A stretch of 22,370 nucleotides of DNA, taken from contig JASJQH010007063.1 of NCBI GenBank assembly GCA_040143965.1, positions 1 through 22,370 of the forward strand. The letters run 5' to 3'. This document shows positions 1 through 10,807 of this stretch, piece after piece (the stretch's first letter is position 1; each line of letters opens with the position of its first letter). Source of the stretch: Basidiobolus ranarum (lineage: Eukaryota > Basidiobolomycota > Basidiobolomycetes > Basidiobolales). The translations under genes and the position numbers were made by a program. The notes beneath the pieces are model-generated. The model saw only the letters and a list, made by a program, of their open reading frames with translations. It ran no database searches and was not told where the DNA came from.

Positions 1-1121
1 TGTGGTTTAAATATCATTTGTAATGGTATAACTGAACTCTATTCAGGAAATTTCAAAATCGAGTGAAAAAAGGTTTAAACTCACCGAACAAGGGGATCCC
101 ATTGACTTTATGTCTTGGTTCTTAAATACTCTACACCGAGATTTGGGTGGAACTCGAAAGCGTCAGAGTAAGCAATCCATCTTCGTATCGACTGTTGCTT
201 CATATTAACTCTTTATCAGGTATCATCACGAAAATATTTCAAGGAATGGTTCGTGTTGACACGCAATCAATTCTTGTTAAGGAGGACAACGACGAGCCGT
301 TAGCAATGGACATTGATAGAGGTTAGCGAACTTACACAGCTATGTTCAAATGAGCTCTATTAACATGAATTATATGATAGATATCACCACTACTGTATCT
401 CCATTTATGTTTTTGACACTTGATCTTCCACCACCACCACTGTTTCAAGATGAAGTCGAAAGAAATATTATCCCTCAGGTACATAGCACCTTCTTCATCT
501 AGCAACTAGCACCGCTTTACTAAACTAATCGTTATAGATTCCATTGAGCACTCTGTTGGGTAAATATGATGGCCAAAGAACTCAAGTAAGTAGTCACGCG
601 TAAACTCGACTGCTTGACCATGAACTAAGAGCTTGTATTTATAGGAAGTTAGTGGGTACGCCAAAAGATTTCACCTGTTGAAGCTACCTCGTTATGTGAT
701 TTTCCACATCAAACGATTCACGAAAAATAATTGGACATTTGAAAAGAATCCTACCATTGTGAACTTCCCGATCCGTAACATTGATCTCTCAGAGCTTCTT
801 AGTAAAGAGCAAGAGGAACTGGAGACCGTAGAAGGACATTATGACTTGATAGCTAATATCTCCCATGAAGGAAAACCCGGAGCCGGTCAAGGTGCCTACA
901 AAGTGCATGTGAGACATCGAGGAAAGGATCAATGGTTCCAGATCCAAGATCTTATTGTCGAAGAGATTATTCCACAAATGATTTTCTTATCAGAATCTTT
1001 CATTCAGGTACGGTTAGTTATAGCTTAGTTGGTTGAGAGTCTAAAACTAATCATATTCTATTCAATTCATCAGATTTGGGAACGTAAACCGATCTCAAAG
1101 GGAAAAAATAAGGAAACTTGA
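1..1121 (+). CDS. USP39/Sad1-type tri-snRNP ubiquitin-hydrolase-like protein (5' part missing)
   Basis: This is the 3' part of a gene for the U4/U6.U5 tri-snRNP assembly factor USP39/Sad1, a non-catalytic member of the ubiquitin-specific protease family needed for pre-mRNA splicing. Bases 1-46 look like the end of an intron. Exons read 47-167, 220-321, 381-478, 538-585, 645-1007 and 1074-1121, giving 259 residues in one continuous frame. Family hallmarks are the stretches FKLTEQGDPIDFMSWFLN, FMFLTLDLPPPP, VIFHIKRFTKNNW, FEKNPTIVNFPI and YDLIANISHEGKP, ending in LSESFIQIWERK as USP39 does. Active proteases have a catalytic His in a GHY box; here the position reads GAY, matching the inactive USP39 group. 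The N-terminal zinc finger and Cys-box region lie upstream of the window. The next gene, RAD51, lies 553 bp downstream on the same strand with no evident functional link. Confidence 0.93.
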
Positions 1122-1674
1122 TTCTCTTTGTACATATATACCTGTACCAAGCTTTAAATCTATCTTAGACGAGGAAATGATATTTCATCGATTGATCGAT
1201 TAATCATCTTTTAATTCTATCAGTAAAAATCATTCAATATTCATTTTTACCATCGGATAAATTAAAGAAATTAACCACTAAGGAATGAAACAATACATTG
1301 AGCAGCCTTAAACTCAACAGTTCTTCCCGCAGCCAAGTGCAGACTTGATATTGCTCTTTGAAGTTCTGAAGCCGCAGTCAAAATATTATCATCAATTTAT
1401 GAAATAATATATAGGAATGATGCACTTTTCTGACTTCCTTTATGCATTATCATTGGAGATAAATAGGCGGCTTTCAAAAACAACATCAATATAAAGGTAC
1501 TTCGAGATTGATGTTAAAAGTTATATTTATTTTGATTCTGATAGTCACATTCGAGTCGAATTTTGGGCTTAATAGTTGATATATCATAATAGTTAATCTC
1601 GTGTACATATATATACAATTCGGATACATCCAATACATTCGGTCGGCTCCAAGTTTTTGCTTAACTCCGCTAAA
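1122..1674. other. intergenic region, USP39-like gene to RAD51
   Basis: This spacer of about 550 bp holds the 3' flank of the USP39-like gene and the RAD51 promoter. It is AT-rich, with a TATA-rich run (gtacatatatatac) near 1601-1615, about 60-75 bp before the RAD51 start. I see no convincing gene, RNA or repeat. The minus-strand open frame at 1486-1683 is AT-biased and runs into the RAD51 start, so it was not accepted. Confidence 0.5.
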
Positions 1675-3000
<1,326 letters not shown>

Positions 3001-3253
3001 TTTAATAGCTTTAATTACAGCTCCACCTTTTACGTCTACTTTCGATATTTGATGGTTATTGTGGTGATTCTTAATTATTATCTAATCAAGCCTCTTCCAT
3101 GTATATTACACCATAATAAACAACCGGCCCATGAGTAGCTTTTAATCGAGGTTTTAACTTGACTAGGCTCAAGACAGTAGGTTTAATGGACTGCAAATTG
3201 ATTGCAATCATTAGCCAAAATGACGATATCCATACGATATATTACCCTGATTA

Positions 3254-3279
3254 GTTTCGGAGATGAGAAACTCCGAGAC
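3254..3279. repeat. inverted repeat with CGG-N12-CCG core
   Basis: Nine-base arms (gtttcggag and ctccgagac, eight of nine paired) flank an eight-base loop. The core holds an inverted CGG/CCG pair separated by 12 bases, the geometry favoured by dimeric fungal Zn2Cys6 activators. It lies about 300 bp upstream of the dioxygenase start, so an operator role is possible but unproven. It could equally be a chance hairpin. Confidence 0.3.
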
Positions 3280-3517
3280 GCAACACTTGGAGAGCAGCAA
3301 AGATCACTCGGATCACAACAAAGTCGGGGTCAGTTGTTTGAGAGGTCCGTATTGCGATATATGGAAAATATATGAGATCTTCCATTCAACAAGTAAAAGA
3401 CCCAAAAGGAATGGTGAATAGTGGCACCTATAATGTGATCTTATGATACCATTTCTTTCACGTATTGTCAAATACCTTTTCTCTGGGGTAGATCGCTAAT
3501 CGTACCTTACTCTAAAG

Positions 3518-3525
3518 TATATATA
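3518..3525 (+). promoter_or_regulatory. TATA box of the dioxygenase gene
   Basis: The run tatatata lies 54 bp upstream of the ATG at 3579, followed by a short A/C-rich leader (ccaaaacaagacactcaagccc). The spacing fits a TATA-driven promoter with a short 5' leader. Inferred from position and sequence only. Confidence 0.45.
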
Positions 3526-3578
3526 CATGTCACGATAGAGCTATTAACCAAAACAAGACACTCAAGCCCACCTTCAAT

Positions 3579-4616
3579 ATGACCATTACTTCTGAACTTA
3601 CCTCTACCCAACAGCCTATTGTTGAGGTCAAAAGCATTGCCAAGGGCGCTAATAGCCAATACTTTAATGGCTCTAACGCAGATCCAGAGTTTAGAGCTCT
3701 TTTAAACGGAGATACTAAACGTGTTGATTTGACTCCATCAATCGGAACTGAGCTGGTAGGAATACAAATTGCTGATTTAAATGATACACAATTGAATGAA
3801 GTGGCTCTTTTGGTGGCAGAACGTGGGGTGGTATTCTTTCGAGACCAGGAACTAAGTCGTGATCAACAGCTGGACTTTGGTCGTAAATTTGGACCATTAC
3901 ATATTCACCCAGTTGCACGAGGTCCCGAAGGTTATCCTGAAATCATTCGCCCCTCTGGCGGAGCCAAAGGGTTGCCTAAGGAGCTCAATAAAACTCGGGC
4001 CGACACTTGGCATACCGATGTATCATTTGATGTGGTATCTCCTTCTTTTTCCATTCTCCAGCTATTAAAGGTGCCACCTACCGGAGGGGATACAATCTGG
4101 GCTAACGGTTACAGTCTCTATGATGAATTATCCCCAGTTCTTCAAAATTTCTTGGATACCCTGACCGGAATTCATTCTGGAGAAGGATTTGTTCAACTTA
4201 GTAAAATCATCGGAGTTCCTCCATTGTATGAAATTCCAGTCGCTACCGAACATCCAGTAGTTCGTACCCATCCAATTACCAATCAGAAGTCTTTGTACGT
4301 TAATCCTGGATTTACTAAATCAATCAAGAATTTAACTGCAGTGGAATCGGATACTCTCTTAACCTTCCTATTCAACCACATCAAGACCACTCATAAGGCT
4401 CAAGTTCGCTGGACCTGGACAGCAAATACCGTAGCCATATGGGACAATCGTAGCACCCTTCATGTAGCAGTTAGTGATTATGAGCATGAAGAAGCAGGCT
4501 CACGTTATGGTGAACGAGTCACGGTTATTGGCGCAGAAAGGCCTTATTTTGACCCTATCAACAGTATCACTGAGAAAGAAGTTAAAGCTAAGAGACGTAA
4601 TGAACAAGCAAACTAA
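3579..4616 (+). CDS. TauD/TfdA-family Fe(II)/2-oxoglutarate dioxygenase
   Basis: This intronless gene encodes a 345-residue TauD-type dioxygenase. Relatives such as fungal Jlp1 and bacterial TauD oxidise sulfonates or related compounds with O2 and 2-oxoglutarate, releasing sulfite for sulfur assimilation; others act on different substrates. The iron-binding facial triad is visible as H145-x-D147 in the WHTDVSF box and H295 in DNRSTLHVA. R313 in GERVTVIG matches the 2-oxoglutarate-binding Arg. The motifs PPTGGDTIWANGY and EHPVVRTHPIT are also family-typical. The fold fills residues 50-322, with a short polar tail. There is no clear N-terminal targeting signal, so a cytosolic enzyme is likely. 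The absence of introns among intron-rich neighbours is notable and may reflect horizontal origin or retroposition, but base use looks similar. The exact substrate cannot be read from sequence. Confidence 0.93.
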   Translation: MTITSELTSTQQPIVEVKSIAKGANSQYFNGSNADPEFRALLNGDTKRVDLTPSIGTELVGIQIADLNDTQLNEVALLVAERGVVFFRDQELSRDQQLDFGRKFGPLHIHPVARGPEGYPEIIRPSGGAKGLPKELNKTRADTWHTDVSFDVVSPSFSILQLLKVPPTGGDTIWANGYSLYDELSPVLQNFLDTLTGIHSGEGFVQLSKIIGVPPLYEIPVATEHPVVRTHPITNQKSLYVNPGFTKSIKNLTAVESDTLLTFLFNHIKTTHKAQVRWTWTANTVAIWDNRSTLHVAVSDYEHEEAGSRYGERVTVIGAERPYFDPINSITEKEVKAKRRNEQAN

Positions 4617-4641
4617 TTGCATAGTTCAAATCTAGAATGAA

Positions 4642-4647
4642 AATAAA
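4642..4647 (+). terminator. poly(A) signal, dioxygenase gene
   Basis: AATAAA lies 26 bp past the dioxygenase stop codon. It is the best candidate polyadenylation signal in the 154 bp between this gene and the convergent acyltransferase gene. Confidence 0.4.
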
Positions 4648-4726
4648 TACCCGAGATATTCTTCTCGATTAGTATATTCACTTATTGTGGAATGAAATCC
4701 CATCTTTCTCTAATGATTTAATCAGA

Positions 4727-4732
4727 TTTATT
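4727..4732 (-). terminator. poly(A) signal, DGAT1-like gene
   Basis: TTTATT on the plus strand reads AATAAA on the minus strand, 38 bp past the acyltransferase stop. With the plus-strand signal at 4642-4647 it implies that the two convergent transcripts may overlap at their 3' ends. Confidence 0.4.
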
Positions 4733-4770
4733 GTTTTTGCTGGTAGTTCACACATAAAACGACCATTCAT

Positions 4771-6250
4771 TTAATGATTCAAATAGTACTTCTTATTCCA
4801 TTGATAGTAATAACTAACAACCATGAAAGGTTGTCCCAAGATACAGAAGGAAACCCAAAATACAATGTTCCCGGCACTGGATTTGGGGAATTTTTGACTT
4901 ATCATTCCTGTTAGCATGACCATTGGAATTTGTCCCAGCATTCCCCAGAAAGCTAGTCCTGATACGATATGTGTGGGAATACCGATGAGTAATTCGTGGA
5001 GTACAGCCGAGATAAAGAAAGTCACACACATGGCACCAAAGGGAGATATACCAGCACGTCGAAATGGTACGTAGGTATGACGTTTGAAAAACTTATGAAC
5101 TGGTTGATTCCATAAGCGCCAATATTCACCGAGGTTAGTGTTATTCCACCAAGGCAAATAAAATGCACGATCACCAAAGTGTAAAATTTCAGCTAAACAA
5201 TTAAGGTACGCGTGGAAGAATGCGAAGAAGCCAAGTAACCAAACAAGAACTACTATGGTGGAAAGTTTCATAACTCTTTCAATAATAATAACCAGGTCTT
5301 GCTCCTCCATAGCCTTCACAGAGTTCCAAAGGGTTGGCTTCGCATATTGTTCAACCAAGAAATACATCATAAAGGTAGCACTAAGACATTCCGTCAGTCT
5401 CTTAAAGAAGAAACGTCTTCTAAACCGAGGAGTGCGAGGATACGAAGGCTGGTAGCATAATGTAGGAACAAACCAGAAGTAGAATGCATCTTTGAGTGTG
5501 ATATTGTTAGGATATGATACGTCATAAGAGTCAATGGGCTGTCCACTGAACAGTGCGTCACGCATGTCACGGTTAACCAGGTAGTAGGAAATAAGCTTCA
5601 TCATCAGGGCACATGCCATAAACAAGACAATAGTGCTTAAAGCTGGATGATAAACTTGAGTATAGCAAATATATGAAGGAAGCACAATGCTACAAAGAAT
5701 ATTAGCTATATGTAATCCACTGATGATGTATCTATAAGGTGATGGAAATTGCGAGTTGGCAAGGTTTTTAGGCAAAGTGTTGCTGAGAATGAGAGCAATC
5801 TTTTCTATGGAGAAGGCGACCAGAACGTTAATAGGTAGTATGATGTATGCGAGGAAAGACATTGGATAGTCTTCTTTTGGGATATCATGACCCGGTACGT
5901 TAATTAAGAAGCCATATTTTTGATAATTTTCAACGATAAGTCGAATATTAGTTACAAATAGTAAAAGCACTATAAAAACCGTATGATGTAAGTACTAAAT
6001 TGAAGAAAGAAAGAGAATATGTTGACGTACTGGCAAGATTTAGGAAACCGCGATAGTCTTCTTGTGGTGCATCTTTAGATAGAGCGGAATGGCGTACCTG
6101 AATATGGGCAGGGCGAGTATGCTTAAAGGCGTATTGATCCAATTCTTTTCCTTTATCCTGTGGCTTTTTCTCGTCCACCGGTTGCTCTACAGGCTTATCA
6201 GTCAGCTCTGCGACATCACGCTTTCGTTGTTTTAAATTAGATTCAGCCAT
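4771..6250 (-). CDS. diacylglycerol O-acyltransferase 1-like (MBOAT family)
   Basis: This encodes a 472-residue ER-membrane acyltransferase of the DGAT1/ARE group of MBOAT enzymes, which make triacylglycerol (or sterol esters) from acyl-CoA. Exon 1 is 6250-6031 and exon 2 is 5969-4771, with an intron at 6030-5970. The join reads RGFLNLA-MLLLFVTN, aligning without gaps with DGAT1 RGILNWC-VVMLILSN. MAESN at 6250 is the first ATG in frame. The N-terminus (1-65) is polar, followed by about eight or nine hydrophobic helices. Typical motifs are YFWFVPTLCYQPSYPR, HFGDRAFY, RLWNQPVHKF and VLHELLIG with catalytic H398. The family motif FYxDWWN reads FYLPWWN (343-349), losing the Asp. The motifs favour DGAT1 over sterol acyltransferase, but substrate is inferred. 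Confidence 0.92.
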
Positions 6251-7213
6251 GAGAGTGGCCAAAATGTAAAAGGTAGGGAATAGAAAGGGGTAAAGTAGGG
6301 GCGAATTATATGATTTGGAAATACTGAAGAGTTGACAAGCTGAAGTTAAATAGTACAACCTCTGTAAATCTAAGAGTATGATTCAAGGATGAAAAATTTA
6401 GGTTAAAGAATTCGATTGGACTCTTTAGTCAATAGTAACGTTAACCCCAGCATGATGGATAAGCCTCATTGAATTTGCACGTGAAATACCGATAAAAAAC
6501 CCGGATAGTAACGAATGATTGATCCGAATTAGCGGGGACTTTATTTGATATGGTCCAAAAAAATCGATTAATTAACCTGATGTCTATTCAGAGCTTTATG
6601 GATGCCAATTTCGCCATCTCAATGTAAGCTTTTCTACAATGATACGTATGCACCCCAAAAACCAACTAAAACTGATCACAAATAACGAACATGGGTGCAG
6701 TCTATTTGCATGTGAAAATAGCTAATCTGTTGGTGATGTAAACCGAGAGATTGTATTAGATTTATAACTGTAACTGTAGCTTAACTAACCCCTCCACCAC
6801 GCCCATTACTCCAATAAAAATATACTAATTCTACGTTATTTGGTTTCAAGCATAAAATATTTAGTATGTAAGCTCAACTGTTAAAATAGACTATTAGATA
6901 TTAGTGACCAGTACCTATGTTTACCAGAAAAATGAAGAAATCATGGGAAAATATGAGGTGTAAGTTTCTGAAGAATATTTAAGGTAAAGACTACATACAT
7001 TTGAAATATTATATGTTTGTACAAACGGTAACGATACCGAACAAAGAAAGATACGTAAAATAAGACAAAACCGTTGGAGTATTTTAAAAGGGATGTTTTT
7101 CAACAATATAAATGTGACGAAATTGAATAAATAATCATGAACGCTGGTAACTCATATGTAAGGGAGTATATAAAAAAAAGCGAAAAAAAGACCATGATTC
7201 GAGTTTCACCTTA
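6251..7213. other. intergenic region, DGAT1-like to GATA gene
   Basis: This stretch of about 960 bp holds the 5' flank of the acyltransferase and the 3' flank of the GATA gene, both on the minus strand. Two CCCCT-type stress-element-like sites on the minus strand lie near 6277-6295 (aaaggggtaaagtagggg on the plus strand), 27-45 bp upstream of the acyltransferase start. The rest is AT-rich with no open frame I can support; the minus-strand frame at 6921-7106 has no recognisable features. Confidence 0.4.
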
Positions 7214-8587
7214 TTATTCGTCTTTATCTTCGCTAATACCTGCCGCTGCTAAAGTACGCTTTCTATTAAGCTTGGCATAATCTAAATAAAAATTGGAAAG
7301 TTTAGAACATAATTTGAATATGTTCATCTGTGACTATTTTTACTTACGCAAACCACACGCATTACATAGTGTTCTAGCACCATCGGGGCCTCGTCTCCAT
7401 TCAGGAGTTTCGGTGGAGTTACAGGCGTGACATCTCCTTGGTTGAGATCCATTTCTTGTTCGTTTCTGATACTTCGACTTGGAATTCGATAATAAACTTC
7501 TTTTGTCACGAATGTATTTCATATCTTCATCTTCTAGTTTCGAAGATTCCTCCTCCTCCTCCTCCTCTGAACCACCCCCTTCCATCTCTGATTCCGGGTT
7601 AGTACGAAGACTTTCTGAACGAAGACTCATTAGAACTTGCAAAATATCATAAGTATGATTGGTCATTTGCTTAAGCAAGTGATCAGGAGGAAGCGACCTC
7701 ATTTTGTCAGTATGGAATGATGAATATCCATAATCGGTAGCAAATTGATGTAATGTTTTACAGTTTTCAATAACTGTATCCAAACCCAAAGAACGAGGCG
7801 CTCTTTCTGGTAGTGAATATCTACCAGGTCGGCCATTAACACGACTCCAATTATCTGAAGGATGTGACAGGCTATACATGTCTGGCCTTCTTCTATAGTC
7901 ACGTTCCATTAGAGGATGATACCCACGAAATTCATGCGCCATAGTATATTCATTCTCTGACGGATGATCATATCCATTAGTAGAATAGTATGAAGTTGGC
8001 AACTTCGAATAGCCTTCGTGTGAAGGCCTTCTTCGAGGCATTTCCCATTCAATGTGCTCTGTTGGTATTCTTGGTCTGTGTACTCTTGGTTCTACCTCAG
8101 AATACAAATACCTGTCATATACTTTGACATCAGTGTCCTCAGCATAATTAAAGTGTCGAGAAGCTATCGATGAGGCAGGGGGATATTCTCTTTCATACGG
8201 ACCGAATCTTGAAGGATGAGTCTCACCCAAGTGAGAATTAGGACTTTCGTAGATGGGCTTGGAATCGAGCGGTCTTAAAGGATTCTGCCTAGGACCAACT
8301 GTTTTGAGGCTATTGTCCTCAAAATAATTTTCTGCTAGGTCCATGGGTTTAAAGGGTTCGTTAAGAAATCTGGTTTCTTCTAAACGAGTGCGACCTGGAT
8401 AAACAGGATAAGCGGAAGGAAAGGACTCGTGTGATTTCGTATATAAATCATCGGGGGTTTCAACACGTTGGGGTGTACTGAAAGAAGGAAAGTTGGCATC
8501 TTTATTGACGATAGAAGTCAAGCCTAAATGAGATAATGTTGGCAGTTCTGTAGGTATCCCTACCGGGTAGGTTACATGCTGTGACAT
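7214..8587 (-). CDS. GATA-type zinc-finger transcription factor (NsdD/SUB-1-like)
   Basis: This encodes a 435-residue nuclear factor with one GATA zinc finger at the C-terminus. Exon 1 is 8587-7348 and exon 2 is 7281-7214, with a 66-nt intron at 7347-7282 that splits the finger after CGL. The finger spans residues 386-425 with C386, C389, C408 and C411, an 18-residue loop, and the core TPEWRRGPDGARTLCNACGL followed by HYAKLNRKR. The 18-residue loop and the HYAKL tail resemble fungal NsdD/SUB-1, regulators of sexual development, more than nitrogen AreA types (17-residue loop). Residues 270-325 form a probable helical region (TVIENCKTLHQFATDYGYSS onward), which may match the helix block before the finger in NsdD proteins. 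Residues 335-355 are acidic with a run of seven Glu, and the first 260 residues are disordered and rich in Pro, Tyr and Arg. Confidence 0.88.
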
Positions 8588-9309
8588 GATACGATATCTT
8601 TAAAGGTAGATATCTATAAAGTGTGGACGAGCGAATATTTACTGAAAAGTAATGTTTCAACAACACTCCTTCAACCAAAGGTTTATGAGTGTCTACTCAA
8701 GTGTATAGATTGTAATAGTGGTGATTGAAATGTAGTAGTTCTAACTGAGGAATAATAAAACACAACTGCAATATAGGTCTGGTAGAAGAGTTGCTGAGAC
8801 TAAAAAGATGAAGTCAGAAAACAGAGTTATCAGCGAACGAGATCATATATATGCTCAAATATAAAACAGGGTATGAGAAAAAATTATGCACCATTGATTA
8901 TTTGTTGATTGTATCCGCAAACCTGGCGAATAAATTTCTTGTGTGTGTGCCTTCCAATCAAATCACCTCACAATATGGCATACTCGTTTTATTTGGATGA
9001 AATCTGACCAAGATCGCTAATCCGATTAACTTGGGCAATTCGGTGATCTCGATGTATTGCCATTGACGTAATATATGACATTAAAATTGATGTGATTGTC
9101 TATCACGATCATTACTCCCAAGATGCCATGAATATTTCTCAATAGCGATATACAATCTGAGATCTGAGTTAAATATATCGCGATGGAATCGACTCGGCTG
9201 GTTTTTAAACCATGGAATTTAAATTTATTGTAGGAATTCCGATCGATACAGTGAAATTTTCGTGCTAATTATTGGGATATTTGGTTTTAAACCTTATCGT
9301 TTATGTCGA
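8588..9309. other. GATA gene upstream region, no gene seen
   Basis: This is the 5' flank of the GATA gene. It has no supportable open frame, RNA gene or repeat. It is AT-rich with scattered short TATA runs. A long upstream regulatory region would fit a developmental transcription factor, but no specific site was identified. Confidence 0.4.
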
Positions 9310-9329
9310 TGCATCAGATCTCTGATGCA
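9310..9329. repeat. 20-bp perfect palindrome with two-base centre
   Basis: The sequence tgcatcaga-tc-tctgatgca has two nine-base arms that pair perfectly around a two-base centre. It could be a dimeric protein-binding site or a chance palindrome. It lies about 720 bp upstream of the GATA gene start and 40 bp from a short minus-strand open frame. Confidence 0.4.
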
Positions 9330-9367
9330 AAATACATCATTCTTATATTACCATTTATAATCACAAG

Positions 9368-9601
9368 TTACCCTATATATATCGTCAACGAGTCTTTAGT
9401 ATTTGTTGAAATATAGAAGTAACATCTGATTATGGATTGATATGGAGGAGGATTAGTTAATCCGTGAGTTTTTCCAAGTTTAACCGGTGATTCTCCATAG
9501 CCAATGAATCCATACAGATAGGTAGGAAGGCGTATTGGAAGGTGTACCAAATCGTTTACTAGCTTATCTTGAGCAAACGGGGTATATATTTTGAAGTTCA
9601 C
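9368..9601 (-). other. short open frame of unknown status
   Basis: A minus-strand frame of 77 codons is open here but begins at a GTG directly after a stop, so it lacks an ATG at its 5' end. The translation has a Pro/Tyr-rich, protein-like composition (for example HLPIRLPTYLYGFIGYGE) but matches no family I recognise. It may be an exon of an undetected gene, a fragment of a decayed element in this gene-poor zone, or chance. Confidence 0.15.
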
Positions 9602-9790
9602 TCAAATCTAGATATATCTGCGAGTTCTAGATCTTTTACATACAATCAAATCCCAATTATGAGTACCTTTGGACTCCAAATTGAAGTGTTGTTGCTTAAA
9701 AACAGCACTTAAATGACCCAAATGTAATTACTATAGAGAAGAAAATCCATTCAAAAAGTTATTCTATTAGCTACTTCAGGTCCTGAATAT

Positions 9791-9983
9791 ATTTTTCTAG
9801 AATCTTGTTGAATACATATAGTAACCCCGTTTTTCCTGTGAGGATCATCATTGATGCGGTGGACATCACTCAAAAAGCCAAGCGTTCTAACGCTGATTAA
9901 GGTAATCCTTTCTTGATTTTTCTGGAACCTTACGGAATACAGTATAATGTCCTGCTTTTACCAAGAGGATCATTGTTGACGCG
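9791..9983 (+). repeat. diverged direct repeat, two 68-bp copies
   Basis: Copies at 9791-9858 and 9916-9983 align without gaps at 45 of 68 positions. The best shared blocks are atttttct, ggaatac-type and gaggatcat. The period is 125 bp. It lies immediately upstream of the nuclease-like pseudogene and may belong to the same decayed element, or be an old local duplication. Confidence 0.45.
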
Positions 9984-10127
9984 CTAAATCTGTAAGATAA
10001 ATTATAATTACATTTAAACGATAAGAGAGTTATGATTAAATAAATCAAACTTCGTGATTTTCTGAAGCTGCCACTTAGCTATAAGATTACAGCAGCGGAC
10101 ATATATATAGGGTATGGGTGTAGAAGG

Positions 10128-10807
10128 ATGAAAAGGAGGCTTGTTAAAACGAAAAATAGTTCAGTAGCTGGCAAGAAAAATCCAGAAAATCGAAATTTCC
10201 AAAATGCCATTCATCAATTAAAGGCCTTTCGAGATTTTTATCACTCTAAAAATGAAGCGAGGAAGACAAGGTTTCTAGAAATTCTAAACCAATGAATCCA
10301 CCGAAATTTATATACATCCGAAAGACGGTTCATAGTAAATGAAGAAGGCAAGGTGCTACTTATTGTACACATTTATACCATCTTGCTGAAACAACTTACA
10401 AAAACATGTCAATTTTATCTACATGGTGTTAGGACCATTCCAAAAAAAGGCAGCGAGTACCATGATGATTGGCGACGGAAGAGCTGGTGTGGGATCAACA
10501 ATCAAGAGATATCAAAGATATTGTGGCAAATAGAAGCAAGAACTTCATGAAAAATACACAAAAATGGCTTCATAAACTTGTATATACTGCTTTTCCAAAC
10601 TGGATTATCCAGTAGATGTAAGATCACGAAACAGTAAAAAGATCTATGCCAAGAAAAATGCGCTCGGTAATAAGGAAAAAAGCGATTGTACCAAGATACA
10701 CTTCGTCGGCACTGGGAAACGGTTTGTCGGGTGCGGTAAATCTGTATTTCGACCGAACTTTTCCCGCATTCATACGGCTTCATTCAAATTCAACATTGAA
10801 TTTTTGA
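10128..10807 (+). pseudogene. decayed TnpB/Fanzor-like (IS605 OrfB-type) nuclease gene
   Basis: About 680 bp reads as pieces of one protein spread over three frames with several stops, so it is a dead copy. The opening piece (10128-10360) reads as basic sequence, with FRDFYHSKNEARKTRFLEI recalling the helical part before the nuclease core of fungal TnpB-like proteins. A second piece carries IGDGRAGVGSTIKRYQRY (10468-10521), then TCIYCFSKLDYP (10576-10611), a CxxC half zinc ribbon preceded by a stop. A third piece reads SSALGNGLSGAVNLYF then FPAF, resembling the last RuvC block (RDxxxAxxI) and the C-terminus. TnpB/Fanzor proteins are RNA-guided DNA nucleases carried by DNA transposons. The family call rests on motif order alone. 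Several stops could have arisen by C-to-T change (CAA to TAA, TGG to TAG). Full element ends were not found, and the true 5' end may lie further upstream. Confidence 0.5.

Larger units (their letters stand above)
3001..3578. other. intergenic region, RAD51 to dioxygenase
   Basis: This spacer of about 580 bp holds the RAD51 3' flank and the promoter of the dioxygenase gene. It contains an inverted repeat at 3254-3279 and a TATA element at 3518-3525, both listed separately. I see no open frame or RNA gene that can be supported. Confidence 0.5.

Noticed and set aside
6248-6358. Longer N-terminus for the DGAT1-like protein
   Set aside because: The upstream extension has no ATG; it would start at TTG. 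MAESN at 6250 is the first ATG and suits the family's polar N-terminus.
10502-10783. 93-codon minus-strand frame
   Set aside because: It is the antisense shadow of the nuclease-like pseudogene, whose plus-strand pieces carry ordered family motifs.
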